DNA of 64,000 nt from Rhizophagus irregularis (GCF_026210795.1 NC_089433.1:4365001-4429000), one strand, 5' to 3'; counted from the first letter of the stretch, positions 33,846 to 45,913 are shown. A program made the numbers and translations. The notes: generated by a model not told the origin, from the sequence alone.

Positions 33846-36080
33846 TATAGGTGCGAGAACATGCCGATTTTTTGATGAATTTAATACTTCTTTGCTCCTC
33901 ACACTCAATCAAAGTGAAATATAGAACGACAATGCATATTTCTTTCGATTTTCATTTTACTGAGTGTAACTTTAAAAATGGTAAGCGAATATTTATACTG
34001 ATCTTCACTTCTAACGAAATAAACTTTATTCGTTTTCAGCGATCAGAAATGAAATGTATATATACCGATTTTGATAAACTTCATTTAGAGGCAAGCCTGA
34101 CTGATGGGTCTAATGGTATTATGGTAAGTAATAATAGGTATACTTTTTTTTGATATAACATTCTAGTTATGTATTTTTTTTCATGCATATTTTTACATAT
34201 AGTACGCTGTGGTCTGGAACCACCCGAGATTTTTGACTACCTAGGGATGAAGTTGTAAGGTGCTTGTACCTGATAGGCTAGCCTCCTCTGATCTAGGGTC
34301 TCATTAATCGGGAGACGAGGTGGTTCCTAAGTACCTTCCACATCAAGGGCGGACATTTTTTGTAAAATCACACGTTGGGAATACTATCTCGTAACGGATA
34401 CTTCAAAGACAAAAGGAGCGAAAAGCCTTCAGTTTGTTGTTAGCGGTGAAGATGTAGTGGTCGTGCCATTTAATGGTTGCGTTGATTGATTGATATACTC
34501 ATATTTTGTAGGATTAGCTAATACATGAGATTTCTCGAAAATCGGAAATGAACACTGCCGATTTTCACCCTACCGACATATATTTTTAAATTCATTTTCT
34601 GCAATCAGAAACGAAGTGTATCTACCGGTGTTGAAAAACTTTAAAGGTGAGTTCATTCCTAGCACAATTCGTTTAGATAATTAACGTGACGGTATCTTTA
34701 AATTGTTCCTACTTTCAGCAATCGGCAAACTCATCTCTGATATCAGTAACTATGACCAGTTTTATGGTGGGCTAATGGAGTAAAATAGGTATGCTTTTTT
34801 TTGATATATAACATAGTTATGTGTATTTTTTCATGTATATCAAAAGGAGCGAAAAGCCTTCAGTTTGCTAGCGGTGAAGATGTAATAATGATCGTGCCAT
34901 TTAATGGTTGCGTTGATTGATTGATTAACGTATGCCTTACTCATATTTTGTAGGATTAGCTAATACATGAGATTTCTCGAAAATCGGAAATGAACACTGC
35001 CGATTTTCACCCTACCGACATATATTTTTAAATTCATTTTCTTCAATCAGAAGCGAAGTGTAACTACCGGTTTTGACAAACTTTAAAGGTGAGTTCATTC
35101 CTAGCACAATTCGTTTAGATAATTAACGTGACGGTATCTTTAAATTGCTCCTACTTTCAGCAATCGGCAAACTCGATTTCTGATATCAGTAACTATGACC
35201 AGTTTTATGGTGGGCTAATGGTACAAATAGGTATGCTTTTTTTTTTTGATATATAACATAGTTATGTGTATTTTTTCATGTATATCAAAGGGAGCGAAAA
35301 GTCTACAGTTTGTTAGCGGTGAAGATGTAGTGGTCGTGCCATTTGATGGTTGCGTTGATTGATTGATTAACGTACACCTTACTACTCATATTTTGTAAGA
35401 TTAGCTAATACGCGAGATTTCTTGAAAAATCAAAAACACTGCCGATTCTCACCCTACCGACATATTTTCTGCGATCAATAGCGAATTGTGTATTTACCGA
35501 TTTTGACGAACTTTATTAAAGGTGAGTTCATTCTTAGCACAATTCGTTTGAGATATTTAACGTGTCAATAATTAACGTTTCGGTCAGATCTAAATTGCTT
35601 CTACTTTCAGCAATTGGATAACTCGATTTCTGACGAAATGTAGAAGTACTGTGCCGAGGAGCGAAAATTAATTATTGCATTTGTCAGCGGTTCTTTATTA
35701 AATAGTTGCTCATGTTGATTGATCGATTAATGTACGCCCTTATTCATATTCTAATTCGCAAGATTTCTCAAAAAATCAGAAATGAACCGTATTTTATTTC
35801 ATTTTTAGAAACGAATTTGTATATCTATCGATTTTGACGAATTTCATTCATTCGATGATTAACATGATGGTCCTTAAGCTGTTCCTACTTTCAGTAATCG
35901 GAAAACTCGATTTCTGACGGACATTCGTTAGGAGTTTGGTAAGCAAGATTTCATCACCATTTATTTCTAATAACTTGTTTGTTCGTTTAATGTATAACAT
36001 TTATTAATTCTTTATTTTTAAATTCGTTCCTGTTAGCAATCAGAACAATCAGAAACAAAAACGTACCGATTTTCGCTTAA
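33846..36080 (+). repeat. Tandem 430-bp repeats containing intron-like segments
   Basis: Copies start near 34411, 34842, 35287 and (partial) 35655 with AAAAGGAGCGAAAAGCCTTC. Each copy contains GGTGAGTTCATTCCTAGCAC and ends the segment with CTACTTTCAGCAATCGG, i.e. a GT...AG pair about 75 bp apart. A leading unit (33850-34130) shows GTAAGC ... TTCTAACG ... TTTTCAG and then GTAAGT. The exon-like parts share ATCAGAAANGAANTGTATAT and ACCGATTTTGA words. A GC-richer insert with inverted GGAACCACC/GGTGGTTCC copies lies at 34213-34327. Confidence 0.65.
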
Positions 36081-36299
36081 TCATATTACTTTTATTATGA
36101 TTGTATACATTGATATAAGTTCCCATTTGAAATAAATTATATTTACAACTATGATTGTACAATCAAATTTTTGAATATATTGTAAATTGTAATTAATAAA
36201 GCGCATGTAGGCTGGAATTAAAACCATTGTTTTTAATAATTTGTAATTAATAATGCGTAAATAAATATATAATAAATAAAATAGGTGCATCATAAACAT

Positions 36300-36686
36300 T
36301 TTATAAAACCGATTTTACCAATCGGCTATTACAAATCAGCTATTAATCAGTCATCAATACATTATCAATCGGTCATTAATACGCTACCAATCGGTCATTA
36401 ATCAGATACTGCCCGATTGCTGTCGGATTAAGCAAATCCAATAAGTCATCAATCAGTTATCAATTGACCATTAATTGACCATCGTTCGGCCATCAATTGA
36501 CTCTCAATTTGTTACCAATCGGGCAGCCCGGATGATAGCCAGTTGTTGTCAGATTTTGGCGGAAATCAACTATCAATCGGGCAGCCCGATTGGTATCAAA
36601 TTGAGAAAATCAGTCACCAACCAGGCATCAATCGGATACCCGATTGATGCCTGGTTGGTGACTGATTTGGCATCTTTCGACCTGTG
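36300..36686. repeat. Right subterminal repeats of the 17-kb CACTA element
   Basis: Repeats of CCAATCGGTCATTAATCAG and GGGCAGCCCGATTG type, ending in an inverted pair of CACCAACCAGGCATCAATCG halves just before the terminus TTTCGACCTGTG. Confidence 0.75.
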
Positions 36687-36755
36687 TAAGAAGCCAGGAA
36701 TGTGATTGCTCGATTTTACAAATAGAGGGTTTCTAGTTCCCAGTGAAACCATTTT

Positions 36756-37547
36756 TTACCTCTCACAATCTGGAATAGGTACATCACAAATAAAATCCCC
36801 AAAATCATTCGGATTAGAAAACAACTTCTGTAAGAACTTATAAATCATATCAGCAGCCAATTCAGTCTTAGTGCCAAATATATTAACCTTACCAGATTTA
36901 GGCCAGATATGTACCCGAATTTTTGATGTGAAGACTATAACAATTTTAGAATGAATATCACCCGCATCATTCTTAATATACTTTATTGGAAAGGGAAGAA
37001 TCTCATGAATACCATCTACAGATTCTAAAGCATATGCTAAGGTAGAAAGATGAATAAACTTATTACTCCCAATATTAATCACAAATTTGTAATTACACAG
37101 GAGAGCCTTATTTCCACCCACAAGTTCTACAGAAGAAAACTCAGGTAGGGAACATTCAGAAAGGTAACGTAAGAAGATAGTAACAGGATCAAAAGACCCG
37201 AAAACTTGTATACTACCAGATCTAGGAAAATAACGAATGGTATGTACAGAATCAGCTAAAATGATAACAAACTCAATGCAAGCATTAAAAGTGCTACCAT
37301 CCCCTGTACGTCGCCGTCTATTTAATGGATTGTCAGGTGTACTTTGTCTGCATCACCTCTCACCTTTTGGTTTAGACAAGTACTGTTCATAACCCTCAAA
37401 AGCTTTATGAATAAAGTTGCTATTAATGGCAATAACATCCTTAGTAGGTTCAAGCTTATGACCAAGCATGGTGTAATCAAGCCTTTCAACATTGATCTTA
37501 AATTCAGTAACAGTAAGAGATAGAGTAAGTTCACTAAAAGTAAGCAT
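36756..37547 (-). pseudogene. Maverick protein with two TBP-like repeats (one in-frame TGA)
   Basis: The frame starts MLTFSELTLSLTVTEFKINV at 37547 and is 264 codons long with one TGA at about 37355. Two internal repeats are visible: a first with YFPRSGSIQVFGSFDPVTIF (about 37235-37175) and a second with IWPKSGKVNIFGTKTELAAD (about 36910-36850). Each follows a beta-rich stretch (ACIEFVIILADSVHTI; SKIVIVFTSKIRVH). This two-fold pattern, a strand then SGKV.xxG.K..xxA and a helix, resembles the saddle-shaped TATA-binding protein fold. The match is by pattern only. If right, it would serve as a transcription factor for the element's own promoters. The TGA fits decay of a CGA codon. Confidence 0.5.
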
Positions 37548-37651
37548 GTCTGGTTTTTTCTATTGATAGAAAAGAAATGTTCAAATTATTTTATCCTAAG
37601 AAAAAATCTAATTAAATAAAACTTCTTCATCAATATCTCATATGAGATACT

Positions 37652-38160
37652 ATGACAAACAATAGCTTACCTTTCGAACTTTTAGAAAAGATATTCAAAA
37701 CTTCATATGAAGGTACTTACTCCCGTTGGTATTGTCTTTGCAATTATGCATTAGTGTGTCGAAAATGGGCTGTAGTAGCAAACTCTCTCCTATGGGGTGA
37801 AACAGACCTTTATAACCACTATAATATTAAGGAGTTCCAAATGTACAAACATCTCACAAAACCAGGGACAGTATGTGGAAAATATATCAGAAAACTTAAT
37901 ATGGATGAGGTAAAATTATGGCCCATTTGTATTGTAAAAATGCTACAAGCTTGTCCCAATATCCAGGAACTTAGCATAATAGATTATCAATACTATGGTG
38001 GAAAAGGTGACGTTAGAGATTTGCTAAGTGAAATTCTGCATATATTACCAAACCTTTGAATGATAGATATCAGATATAGTCGATATTTTAAAAATAGAAA
38101 TGCCATTGAAAAACTTATAGAAACCCGTAAAGACCTAGAAATCAGAATAACATGGCAAAT
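37652..38160 (+). pseudogene. F-box protein inside the Maverick
   Basis: The N-terminal 45 residues form an F-box: LPFELLEKIFKTSYEG ... YALVCRKWAVVANSLLWGET. A leucine-rich-repeat-like part follows (MLQACPNIQELSIID and LLSEILHILPNL). A TGA at 38057-38059 interrupts PNL-MIDIRYSRYF, and the frame continues to TAA after ITWQM at 38160. F-box proteins bind Skp1 and direct ubiquitin ligases, and they are abundant in this group of fungi. The upstream region has a looser version of the Maverick motif (AATCTAATTAAATAAAAC, about 37605). It therefore behaves as a Maverick cargo gene rather than a host gene, though a captured host copy is the likely origin. At about 170 residues it is shorter than usual host F-box/LRR proteins. 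Confidence 0.7.
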
Positions 38161-38174
38161 GTAATATTTGTAAA

Positions 38175-38340
38175 AGCTAATCACTGCCAAAAAATTTGGG
38201 CACAGCCCTGTTACTGCCCGTCACTGCCGAAAAAATTTGGGCACTGCCCTGTTACTGCCCGTCACTGCCGAAAAAATTTGAGCACTGCCCTGTCACTGCC
38301 CGCCACTGCCCATCATTGCCGCAGAAGTTTGGGAAACACA
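38175..38340. repeat. 44-bp satellite of CACTGCC/GGGCAGT words
   Basis: Three and a half copies of a unit containing CACTGCCGAAAAAATTTGGG and CACTGCCCTGTTACTGCCCG. It separates the F-box gene from the end of the Gag-like polyprotein. Confidence 0.85.
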
Positions 38341-38775
38341 TGGATTTTTTCTAGCAAGATGACGCTTTAATTTAGAGGGAAAGTCAAAACTTGCTCCACA
38401 TAGATGACAGGTTAATCTTTCTCGAGAGTGTGAATTTTTTTTAAGTCGATAGTATCCATCTGCAAGGAAGTCACGTTAGTTTTCCGTTTATGTAGAGAAA
38501 TTGGAATGGTAATTTTTTTACGTAATGATAGAGGGATGGTCAGTTGCCGATTTTGGAAATCTAGAATGACATTAGCACGATCAATCCAAGGTACACCTAG
38601 CAATAAAAAGTCCTTATCACTCTTAACAACCATGAAGTCATCTTCGATTTTTTTAGAGTTCTCCCCATCATACACAAGAATACCAAGACCATATACTGTC
38701 CCAATAGTATCAGATTTTGTCGCAACACTACTAAGGTCAGGAGCATTACTTCTATCGACATCAAGATTTAGGCGA
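38340..38775 (-). pseudogene. Same polyprotein, 3' part: protease-like domain end and C2HC finger
   Basis: Reading down from 38775 the frame continues exactly where 48320 stopped. It gives LNLDVDRSNAPDLSSVATKS and then GLGILVYDGENSKK and FLLLGVPWIDRANVILDF, the flap and second half of a retropepsin-like domain. A run of eight A at about 38434-38441 shifts the frame, after which LTCHLCGASFDFPSKLKRHL and ARKNPCV form a C-x2-C-x12-H ... C finger. Such fingers are common in large DNA viruses and Mavericks. The frame ends at the satellite near 38340. The joined protein would be roughly 1100 residues. Confidence 0.6.
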
Positions 38776-39309
38776 TGTTACCCCTAGTTACGTGTAGAGT
38801 TACAATTTACTACGCCAGAAAATCATGTGGAAAATTAGGATCTACTGTGCCTAACTGTGCCAAGCCGACCTAGCCGCAGCCTACTTAGCCTATTATTTCT
38901 ATTATATTTATTATATTAATTATATTTAATATAATCGATATAATTATTTTATTTATTATATTTAATTTATTTATTATATTTATTATATTAGTTATATTTC
39001 TTATATTTATTATATCTATTATATTTATTATATCTTTATATGTAGTAACTTTTATATAAATAACGTTGGTATTTTCCTTCGTTATAAAAAAAAAAGTTCC
39101 TTCAGTTCGAATTAGTTAACCTTAGTTCCTATTAGTTCTTATTCTTGTAATTATAAAGTTCTATAATAAAGTATAACCTTTTACACTATAAACGAACTCC
39201 CTACTTTAAGCGTGTCTTGTTTGATTGGATTCCAGTCATAGTTAAATGTACTTAATCTCCCTGACTGCAAATCATAGTTAATCTATTCAACGTACCGAAT
39301 CGGTTAACA
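38776..39309 (+). repeat. 5' LTR
   Basis: 534 bp, TGTTACCCC to GGTTAACA, with a TATATAAATAACG box and AATAAAG. The centre is a variable array of TTATATTTA units. Confidence 0.95.
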
Positions 39310-39311
39310 AG

Positions 39312-39329
39312 TGGTGATTCCTGCCAGGT
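39312..39329 (+). other. Primer-binding site candidate
   Basis: TGGTGATTCCTGCCAGGT starts with TGG (complement of the tRNA CCA end) two bases after the 5' LTR. The tRNA cannot be named from memory. Confidence 0.5.
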
Positions 39330-39356
39330 AAAAGGCTATACTGTGAATTAACAATT

Positions 39357-39565
39357 GATTTCTTTTCTCAGACGAACTTGAGAATACTTGCAGATGTACT
39401 TGCAGACGTAATTTCTTTTCTCAGACGAACTTGAGAATACTTGCAGACGAACTTGCAGACGTAATTTCTTTTCTCAGACGAACTTGAGAATACTTGCAGA
39501 CGCACTTGCAAACAAAATTTACTTTCTCAGACGTACTTGAGATATTAGCAGACGTACTTGCAACA
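39357..39565 (+). repeat. Leader tandem repeats of about 60 bp
   Basis: Four copies of a unit with TTTCTTTTCTCAGACGAACT and TGAGAATACTTGCAGACG between the primer-binding site and Gag. They look like a packaging or leader region. Confidence 0.85.
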
Positions 39566-39584
39566 ATTTGAATTTTGAAATTGA

Positions 39585-42500
39585 ATGCCCTTTTACAATT
39601 TATCTAAAGCAGAATTAAAATCACATCAAAGAAAACATCGTAGAGGAAGAGTGATCAACCAAAAAGAAGTTTACTGTATTCAGTGTTATCCAACAGATTC
39701 TATCCCAGCTGACAATATCCCTGACGGATTTGAGAAATTTTGGCTCTGGATTTCTATTCAGTACACAGCAAAACAATATACTGGAGCAACAGTAGCCGCT
39801 TTTAAAGTATTAAAAACTGAATTCTTTATAACTACACAACTTAATACACTTGTCGGTATAACTACTAAGATCCTACAAAGTATAAAGTTTCGACAAATAA
39901 ATACTCTTTTATTAGAATTATCCTTTTATTTACATAAATTATTTGAATTAACAAACGGATTCAAGAGTTTACCAACTGATACTCAAGTAACCAACGCATA
40001 CCAAATTTTTCATAATACACCAGTAAATAATAACGCTAACATGGATCAAGGACAAATGAGAGATCTTATGAAGTTAGTCTGGGGAGCTGACCCAACTGAT
40101 AATAATAACCCCAGAAATGTTGGAAACCTCTTGGAAAATACTTTGAATAATAATACAAATGCTATTACTACTGCTTTACAAAATAATCTTACCGCTATTA
40201 ATGCTCTTACAACTGCCAACCAAAATCGTACTACATCTAAAGTTGTGGATGTTCCCTTTTTCTATGGACGTGATGATGAGGATCCATATGAATGGTGTCG
40301 ACTCTTTGAAGCTGCTTTTGATGCTAATGGATGGCCAGATAATCGAAAAATTGCTTTAGCCGCTGGATTTCTTAAGGAAGCTGCCCGAGATTGGTATGAA
40401 GAGGATAGAGGAAATATCAATCAATGGCATATAGATGCCAATGCAAATAACTTTGATACTCGATTTATAAACTACTTTGCAACTGCTGCTCGAAGGAATC
40501 AGTGGACCAGAGAACTGCAAAATATTAAACAAGGAGACAATGAATCGGTAGAAAACTATTCTCAACGATTTAAAAAGTTGTTAAATAAAGCTACCCAAGG
40601 GGAAGCTTTAGCCGCAAGATACCAAATTAACTACTATATTAATGGTCTCAAGTCCTTCTTAGTTGGACAGGTAGTAATCGGGAATGCTGATACTTTGGAA
40701 GCAACTATTACCTGAGCTAAGTTAGTAGAATTAGGTGTAAATACTACTCTTTTAACTACAATACCTGTAACTACTAGTACAACAGAACCTATTCCAACTA
40801 CTACTACTACTACTGTTAAACCAACTCCACAAGTAGATAAAATGGAAGCATTAACAAAACAAATGCAACAACTCGCTCTTAATTATGCAAATCTGTCATC
40901 AGTTTTAATGGTTCAACAAAGCACTCCTCGAAATCCTAGACCTAGACCTAATAATAATAATAATCAAAATCGTCAAAATGGTCAAGCCTCTACTCAGAAT
41001 TCCTTCAATCCAAATATTACTTGTTTCAGATGTGGAAATGTGGGACATATTTCCAGAAACTGCCAAATGGGAAGAAATACCAATAATGGAAATATTAATG
41101 GTAATAATAATAATAATAATCGTCCTCGCCAAAGAGCATCAGTTACATCTATTAATTATGCAGATGATGAAGCAGAAATTTACTATGATGAATATGAGGA
41201 TGAATATGAGGAAGAATGGGAAGAAGAAGACGAATATGAAGCATATATTACAACTCATTCTAGATCTGTTCCATATGAGATATCCTCCCCTAGAGGAAGA
41301 AGAACAAGATTTTCAGAATCTCGAAAGGAAGACCAATTACGTACCCAACCTATTCCTCCAGTAACTCCTTCTACACCAATGGATATGGATGCTACAGCAG
41401 AATCTTCAACAAAAAGAAAAGTAAGAACCAAAATGGTCCCTGCACCTATTGAAAACGTCAATGAATTTGACATAGCTAAATATATTAGTGACCTTCCTTG
41501 TGGTCTATCTATCGGTCAAGCAACAGCTCAACTTCCTGTTTACAGGAAAGGATTAATTCAAAGTATGAGGAGAAAGCGTGAAAAGATTGATAACAATAAT
41601 TATATTGGAGAAAGTTACTATGGAGACTCCAACTCAGAAGAAGAAACTCCCACTACCGCTGCTAAATGTGAATTCCATATTAATCAACAGCCAGTTATTG
41701 CAGTAATTGATAGTGGAGCTGCAGTTAGTATTATGACAACTGCCATGATGAAAACTTTGAAATTAACTATCGATGGACCTTCAGAATATGTAATTAAAAC
41801 CGCCAATGGAACTAGAGTTAGATCATTAGGAGAAATCCAAAACTTACCCCTAAAAGTCAGAAATTTAATTATTAAAACTAATGTTCAAATCATAGAATCA
41901 AGCGATAGTGTTTTTATTCTAGAAAACAATTGGATGAGAAAGGTAAATGCTGCTCTTGACTGGGACAAGAAGACACTAACCATCAGATACAATGGACGAT
42001 CTACAACAGTCCCTGTGATTTTTACTCTTCCAAAACCTATTAAAATGAAGCAATCATTTGAGTATGATGACGAAGAGGAATATGAGTCTGAAGAGTTAGA
42101 AGAAGCCCAAATCTATATGTCTGATTTTTCTGGTTATTCAACAGAAGAATCCCTTGAATTTAACCCATGGGAAAATGAAGTATCTCCTGCCCACCAAAAT
42201 AATGAAGACGAAGAATTGGAAGAATCAAATCCTGCCATTTATTTAGCTCAAGCAGAAGTATATAGTGGAGAAAAAGTCAATCCAGACTTACATTTAGGAC
42301 CATTAGATTACCACCAACAAAGCCAATTTCAACAACTCTTGAGTGACTATGCAGATATTTGTGCTAAAAGCCAAACGGAAATTGGAAAAACAAATGTAAT
42401 TAAGCACAAAATTATTACAAAAGATGCCAGATGTAATCCTAAATATAGAGAATTTTTACAAGGAGAAATCACAAGAATGGAAAGTCAAGGACTTATAAGA

Positions 42501-44556
42501 AAATCAGCTAGCCCTTGGGCTTCACCTGTAGTAATTGTTGATAAAAAAGGAGGAGAAAAACGTTTATGCATAGACTATCAAAAATTGAATGCTGTCACCA
42601 AAGCAGATGCTTACCCATTACCTTGAATTGATGATATGCTTGAATCTTTTAGTAATGCAACATGGTTTACCACATTAGATTTAGCCAGTGGTTATTGGCA
42701 AGTAGCTATGGATCCAGCAGATGTGGAGAAAACTGCCTTCATTACTCCCTTTGGATTATATGAATTTCTAGTAATGCCCTTTGGTTTAGCTTATGCGTGG
42801 AACTTTTCAACGATTAATGAATAGAATACTCCAGGAGTATTTAGGGAAATTTGTAGCATTATATTTAGATGATGTAATCATTTACTCAAAGGGAAACTTG
42901 GAGCAACACTTGGATCATCTTAGACAAGTATTTGAAACTTTTAGACGAGCAAATTTGAAGATTAAACTAAAGAAATGTTATTTTTGCCTTGGAAATATTC
43001 ATTTCCTAGAACATGTAGTAGGACGAGAAGGTATCCGACCTGATCCAGAAAAAATTGAGAAAATTAGAACTTTTCCAGTCCCAACAAACCTAACGCAACT
43101 TTGCTCAGCATTGGGCTTATTCTCCTACTATCGAAAGTTCATCAAAGATTTCTCAAAAATAGCCAAACCAATGTTATTACTTTTAAAGAAGGAAACCCCT
43201 TTCTATTGGACTGAAAAACAGCAAATTGCATTTGATTATTTGAAGGAAAGATTAGTTAAATCTCTGATCTTAACATACCCTGACTTTGAACAACCCTTCA
43301 TTATTCATACAGACGCATCTGGAACTGGACTTGGTGCTGTGTTATCACAAATAAGAGAGGATGGAAAAGAACATGTAGTCGCTTATGCCAGCAGATCTTT
43401 GAATAAAGCTGAGTGCAATTACCCTATAACTGACCAGGAATGTCTTGCAATAGTGTGGGCTATCAAACATTTCCAACACTACTTAGGATTGAAACCTTTC
43501 ACAATTGTTACCGACCACTCTGCTCTAAAATGGTTAAAGACATCTAAAATCCCAAAAGGTCGCCGTGCGAGATGGGTCATGGACCTTCAACAGTACGACT
43601 TTAATATTAAGCATCGAGCGGGAAAAACAAATGCAAATGCAAATGCATTATCCAGAATGTTTGAAGAAGATAACCAAATTTTTAGTTGTTTTATGATTTC
43701 TATCGAAAAAGAAAGACAAACTAATGAAAATGAAAGCTCTACTCCAGTACATGAAGAGTATGATGCAGATTCAGAAGATGATTATACTGATAGACCTGCT
43801 CAAAGAGCTATCGATTTGTTAAATCGTTGTGATAATTTATTATACGATATGCAAAGCTACATTGAAGAACGATCAGGAAATAGTTCTCCTATGAATATTG
43901 TTTCAGGAATTCGATATGACTTTGACAACCCCAATGGACCTCATCCAGAAGATTGTATTTGTAAAGTTTGTCAACCTCCTCCAGCCCGTTCACCATCACC
44001 ATATAGTTGTTGTAACGAAATTATTTGTCAGTGTAATGAAGATAACTATTCAATTGATACAGAAGAATATAATAATTTGTGGGAAAGACAAATTAATGGA
44101 GATGCATTCTCTGATTATTCAGAAGAAAAACAGATTAATATTGAAGAACATATCGCCTGGACCATGTGTGGTATGGACCGTCAAGCTCTAGAAAATATGT
44201 ATTTGGAAAATATCAAAATTAAACAAGTAATCGCCGGTCAACCAATCAATCATGGTGGAAGTCGTTGTACCATAGAATGTGATACAGAAAATCATCACGT
44301 GCACACATACTGTACGATGTGCAAGAAGAATTTATTTTATGGAACTATTATACACGATTGTATCATTGGATTCACTTTAGGAAAAATTAGGCCAGATATG
44401 AATCCCAAATTCCTTATTACTAATCAATGGTGGAAAGAACCTCAAGCGGTACAACTTGAAAATAATATCAATTATCTTAAATATATCGAACGATTAATGA
44501 ATGATTTACCAGTTTACAAAGTATCTTTGGAACCTTTCATTGCCAATTTGGACTAA
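39585..44556 (+). pseudogene. Gag-Pol of the Ty3-type element (Gag, protease, RT, RNase H, Cys/His insert)
   Basis: Gag begins MPFYNLSKAELKSHQRKHRR, with a capsid-like part (FLKEAARDWYEEDRGNINQW) and zinc knuckle [14 protein letters not shown] (41029-41070). The protease motif is [11 protein letters not shown] (41704-41736), with an intact DSG. Reverse transcriptase has [30 protein letters not shown] and FVALYLDDVIIYSK. RNase H follows (IIHTDASGTGLGAVLS, TDHSALKWL). After it comes an unusual Cys/His-rich region (about 43930-44370). Damage: TGA at 40713-40715, TGA at 42624-42626 where CGA (Arg) is expected, and a frameshift between the 42636 and 42793 frames near 42800. Gag and Pol are otherwise in one frame. 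Confidence 0.92.
43930..44370 (+). other. Cys/His-rich domain between RNase H and integrase
   Basis: Within Pol, two clusters stand out: EDCICKVCQPPPARSPSPY with CCNEIICQCNED, and CTIECDTENHHVHTYCTMCK followed by HDC. The C-x3-C ... H-x-H ... C-x2-C ... HDC spacing looks like a zinc-binding fold. It does not belong to the standard Ty3 Pol order and lies in a 900-bp extension before integrase. Confidence 0.7.
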
Positions 44557-45913
44557 AAGTCCACCTCTTTTACATATTATAATTAACAAAGTATCAAAGG
44601 GTGAAAGCGAAAGTGTCCGCATCGTGACGAGACAGCCTAAATTTTCAAAAATGGATATCGAACATTACAATAACATATATAATTATTTAAAATATAATCA
44701 ATTACCTTCTACATTAAATAACCAACAACAACAACAAATTCAAAAACAATCAGTATATTTTATTATCAAAAATAATTTTATTTATAAAAAGGATAAAAAG
44801 AAACAAAATAATTTATTACGAGTAATTAGAAGACATGAATTGGAACCAGTTCTTTTTATGTTCCACAATGATCCTACTGCTGCGCATTTTTCAGTTGATA
44901 CAATGTTTGACAAAATTCAATCAAGATATTATTGGCCACAAATGTACAATGACATCAGATCTTATGTCATGTCATGTGACTTTTGCCAACGAAAAGGAAA
45001 ACAAAAGACAAAGTTACCTTTACATCCTATTCCAGTAGAAAGTCCTTTTCATCAAATAGGAATAGATTTTGTAGGACCTTTACCTATAACTACAAATGGA
45101 AACAAATATATAATTACAGCAATGGATTATTTAACAAAATGGCCAGAAGCACGACCTGTAAAAGAAGCTACTGCAGAACAAGCTGCACTTTTTATCTATG
45201 AAGAAATAATTTGTCGACATGGATGTCCAGCAAAAATATTATCAGACCAAGGAACTCATTTTAGAAATCAAATAATTGAAAAATTAATGGAAAAATTTCA
45301 GATAAAACATTTATTTTCAATGCCATACCACCCTCAAACAAATGGACTTGTAGAAAGATTTAATCGTACTTTATTAGAATCTTTAGCAAAATTATCAACA
45401 GATCATATTGATAATTGGGATAATTATATTGCACCAATTTTATTTGCTTATCGTACTACAAAACATTCGACTACAAAAATCGCACCTTTCTTTTTATTAT
45501 ATGGACGAGATGCTAAACTACCAACTGATTCATTAGAAAATAATGGAACTCCAACTTTAATAAATCACATAGAAAATTTAGTTGACCAACTACCTCAAGA
45601 AATTGAAATAGCTAAGACAAATATTGAATTATCTCAACAAAAACAAAAAGAACGACATGATAGAAAATTACGCCATCAAATAAAATTTTCTATTGGAGAC
45701 AAAGTCTTATATTATGACGCAGCAAAAAAAAAGCAATGGACTGGAAAACTAAATCCAAAATGGAAAGGACCATACTATATTCATCAAGTTGGAGAAAAAG
45801 AAGCGTACAAATTACGAACTATAGATGGAAAAGTCTTACGAACTCCTGTAAATGGAAGTTTATTAAAATTGTATCACGATCGACAAAATTGGGAACCAAT
45901 AATTGTAGTATAA
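44501..45913 (+). pseudogene. Integrase part of Pol, in a separate frame
   Basis: The frame overlaps the end of the Pol frame by 56 bp and is shifted by one base, so Pol is either frameshifted by mutation or read by a shift. It has the N-terminal HHCC zinc site (MFHNDPTAAHF ... MSCDFCQRKG). The catalytic residues are IGIDFVGPLP (Asp), LSDQGTHF (Asp) and NGLVERFNR (Glu), with 35 residues between the second Asp and Glu. A C-terminal region follows (GDKVLYYD and KLNPKWKGPYYIHQVGEKEA). No stop breaks this part. It inserts the cDNA copy into the nuclear genome. Confidence 0.88.

Larger units (their letters stand above)
19563..36686. mobile_element. CACTA transposon, 17.1 kb, with its own transposase
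   Basis: Ends are CACAGGTCGAAA (19563) and TTTCGACCTGTG (to 36686). The 3-bp duplication TAA lies at 19560-19562 and 36687-36689, and removing the element restores the reading frame of the Maverick gene at 18938. Subterminal regions are built of AATCGGNCATCAATCGG-type repeats in both orientations. A tnp2-type transposase (27710-24657, minus) lies in the middle, flanked by two diverged copies of an accessory gene pointing outward (22828-20871 minus and 28407-32942 plus). It carries a hAT insertion at 29000-32285 and a TA-flanked MITE at 19913-20198. The MITE at 2670-3031 has the same termini. Confidence 0.9.
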
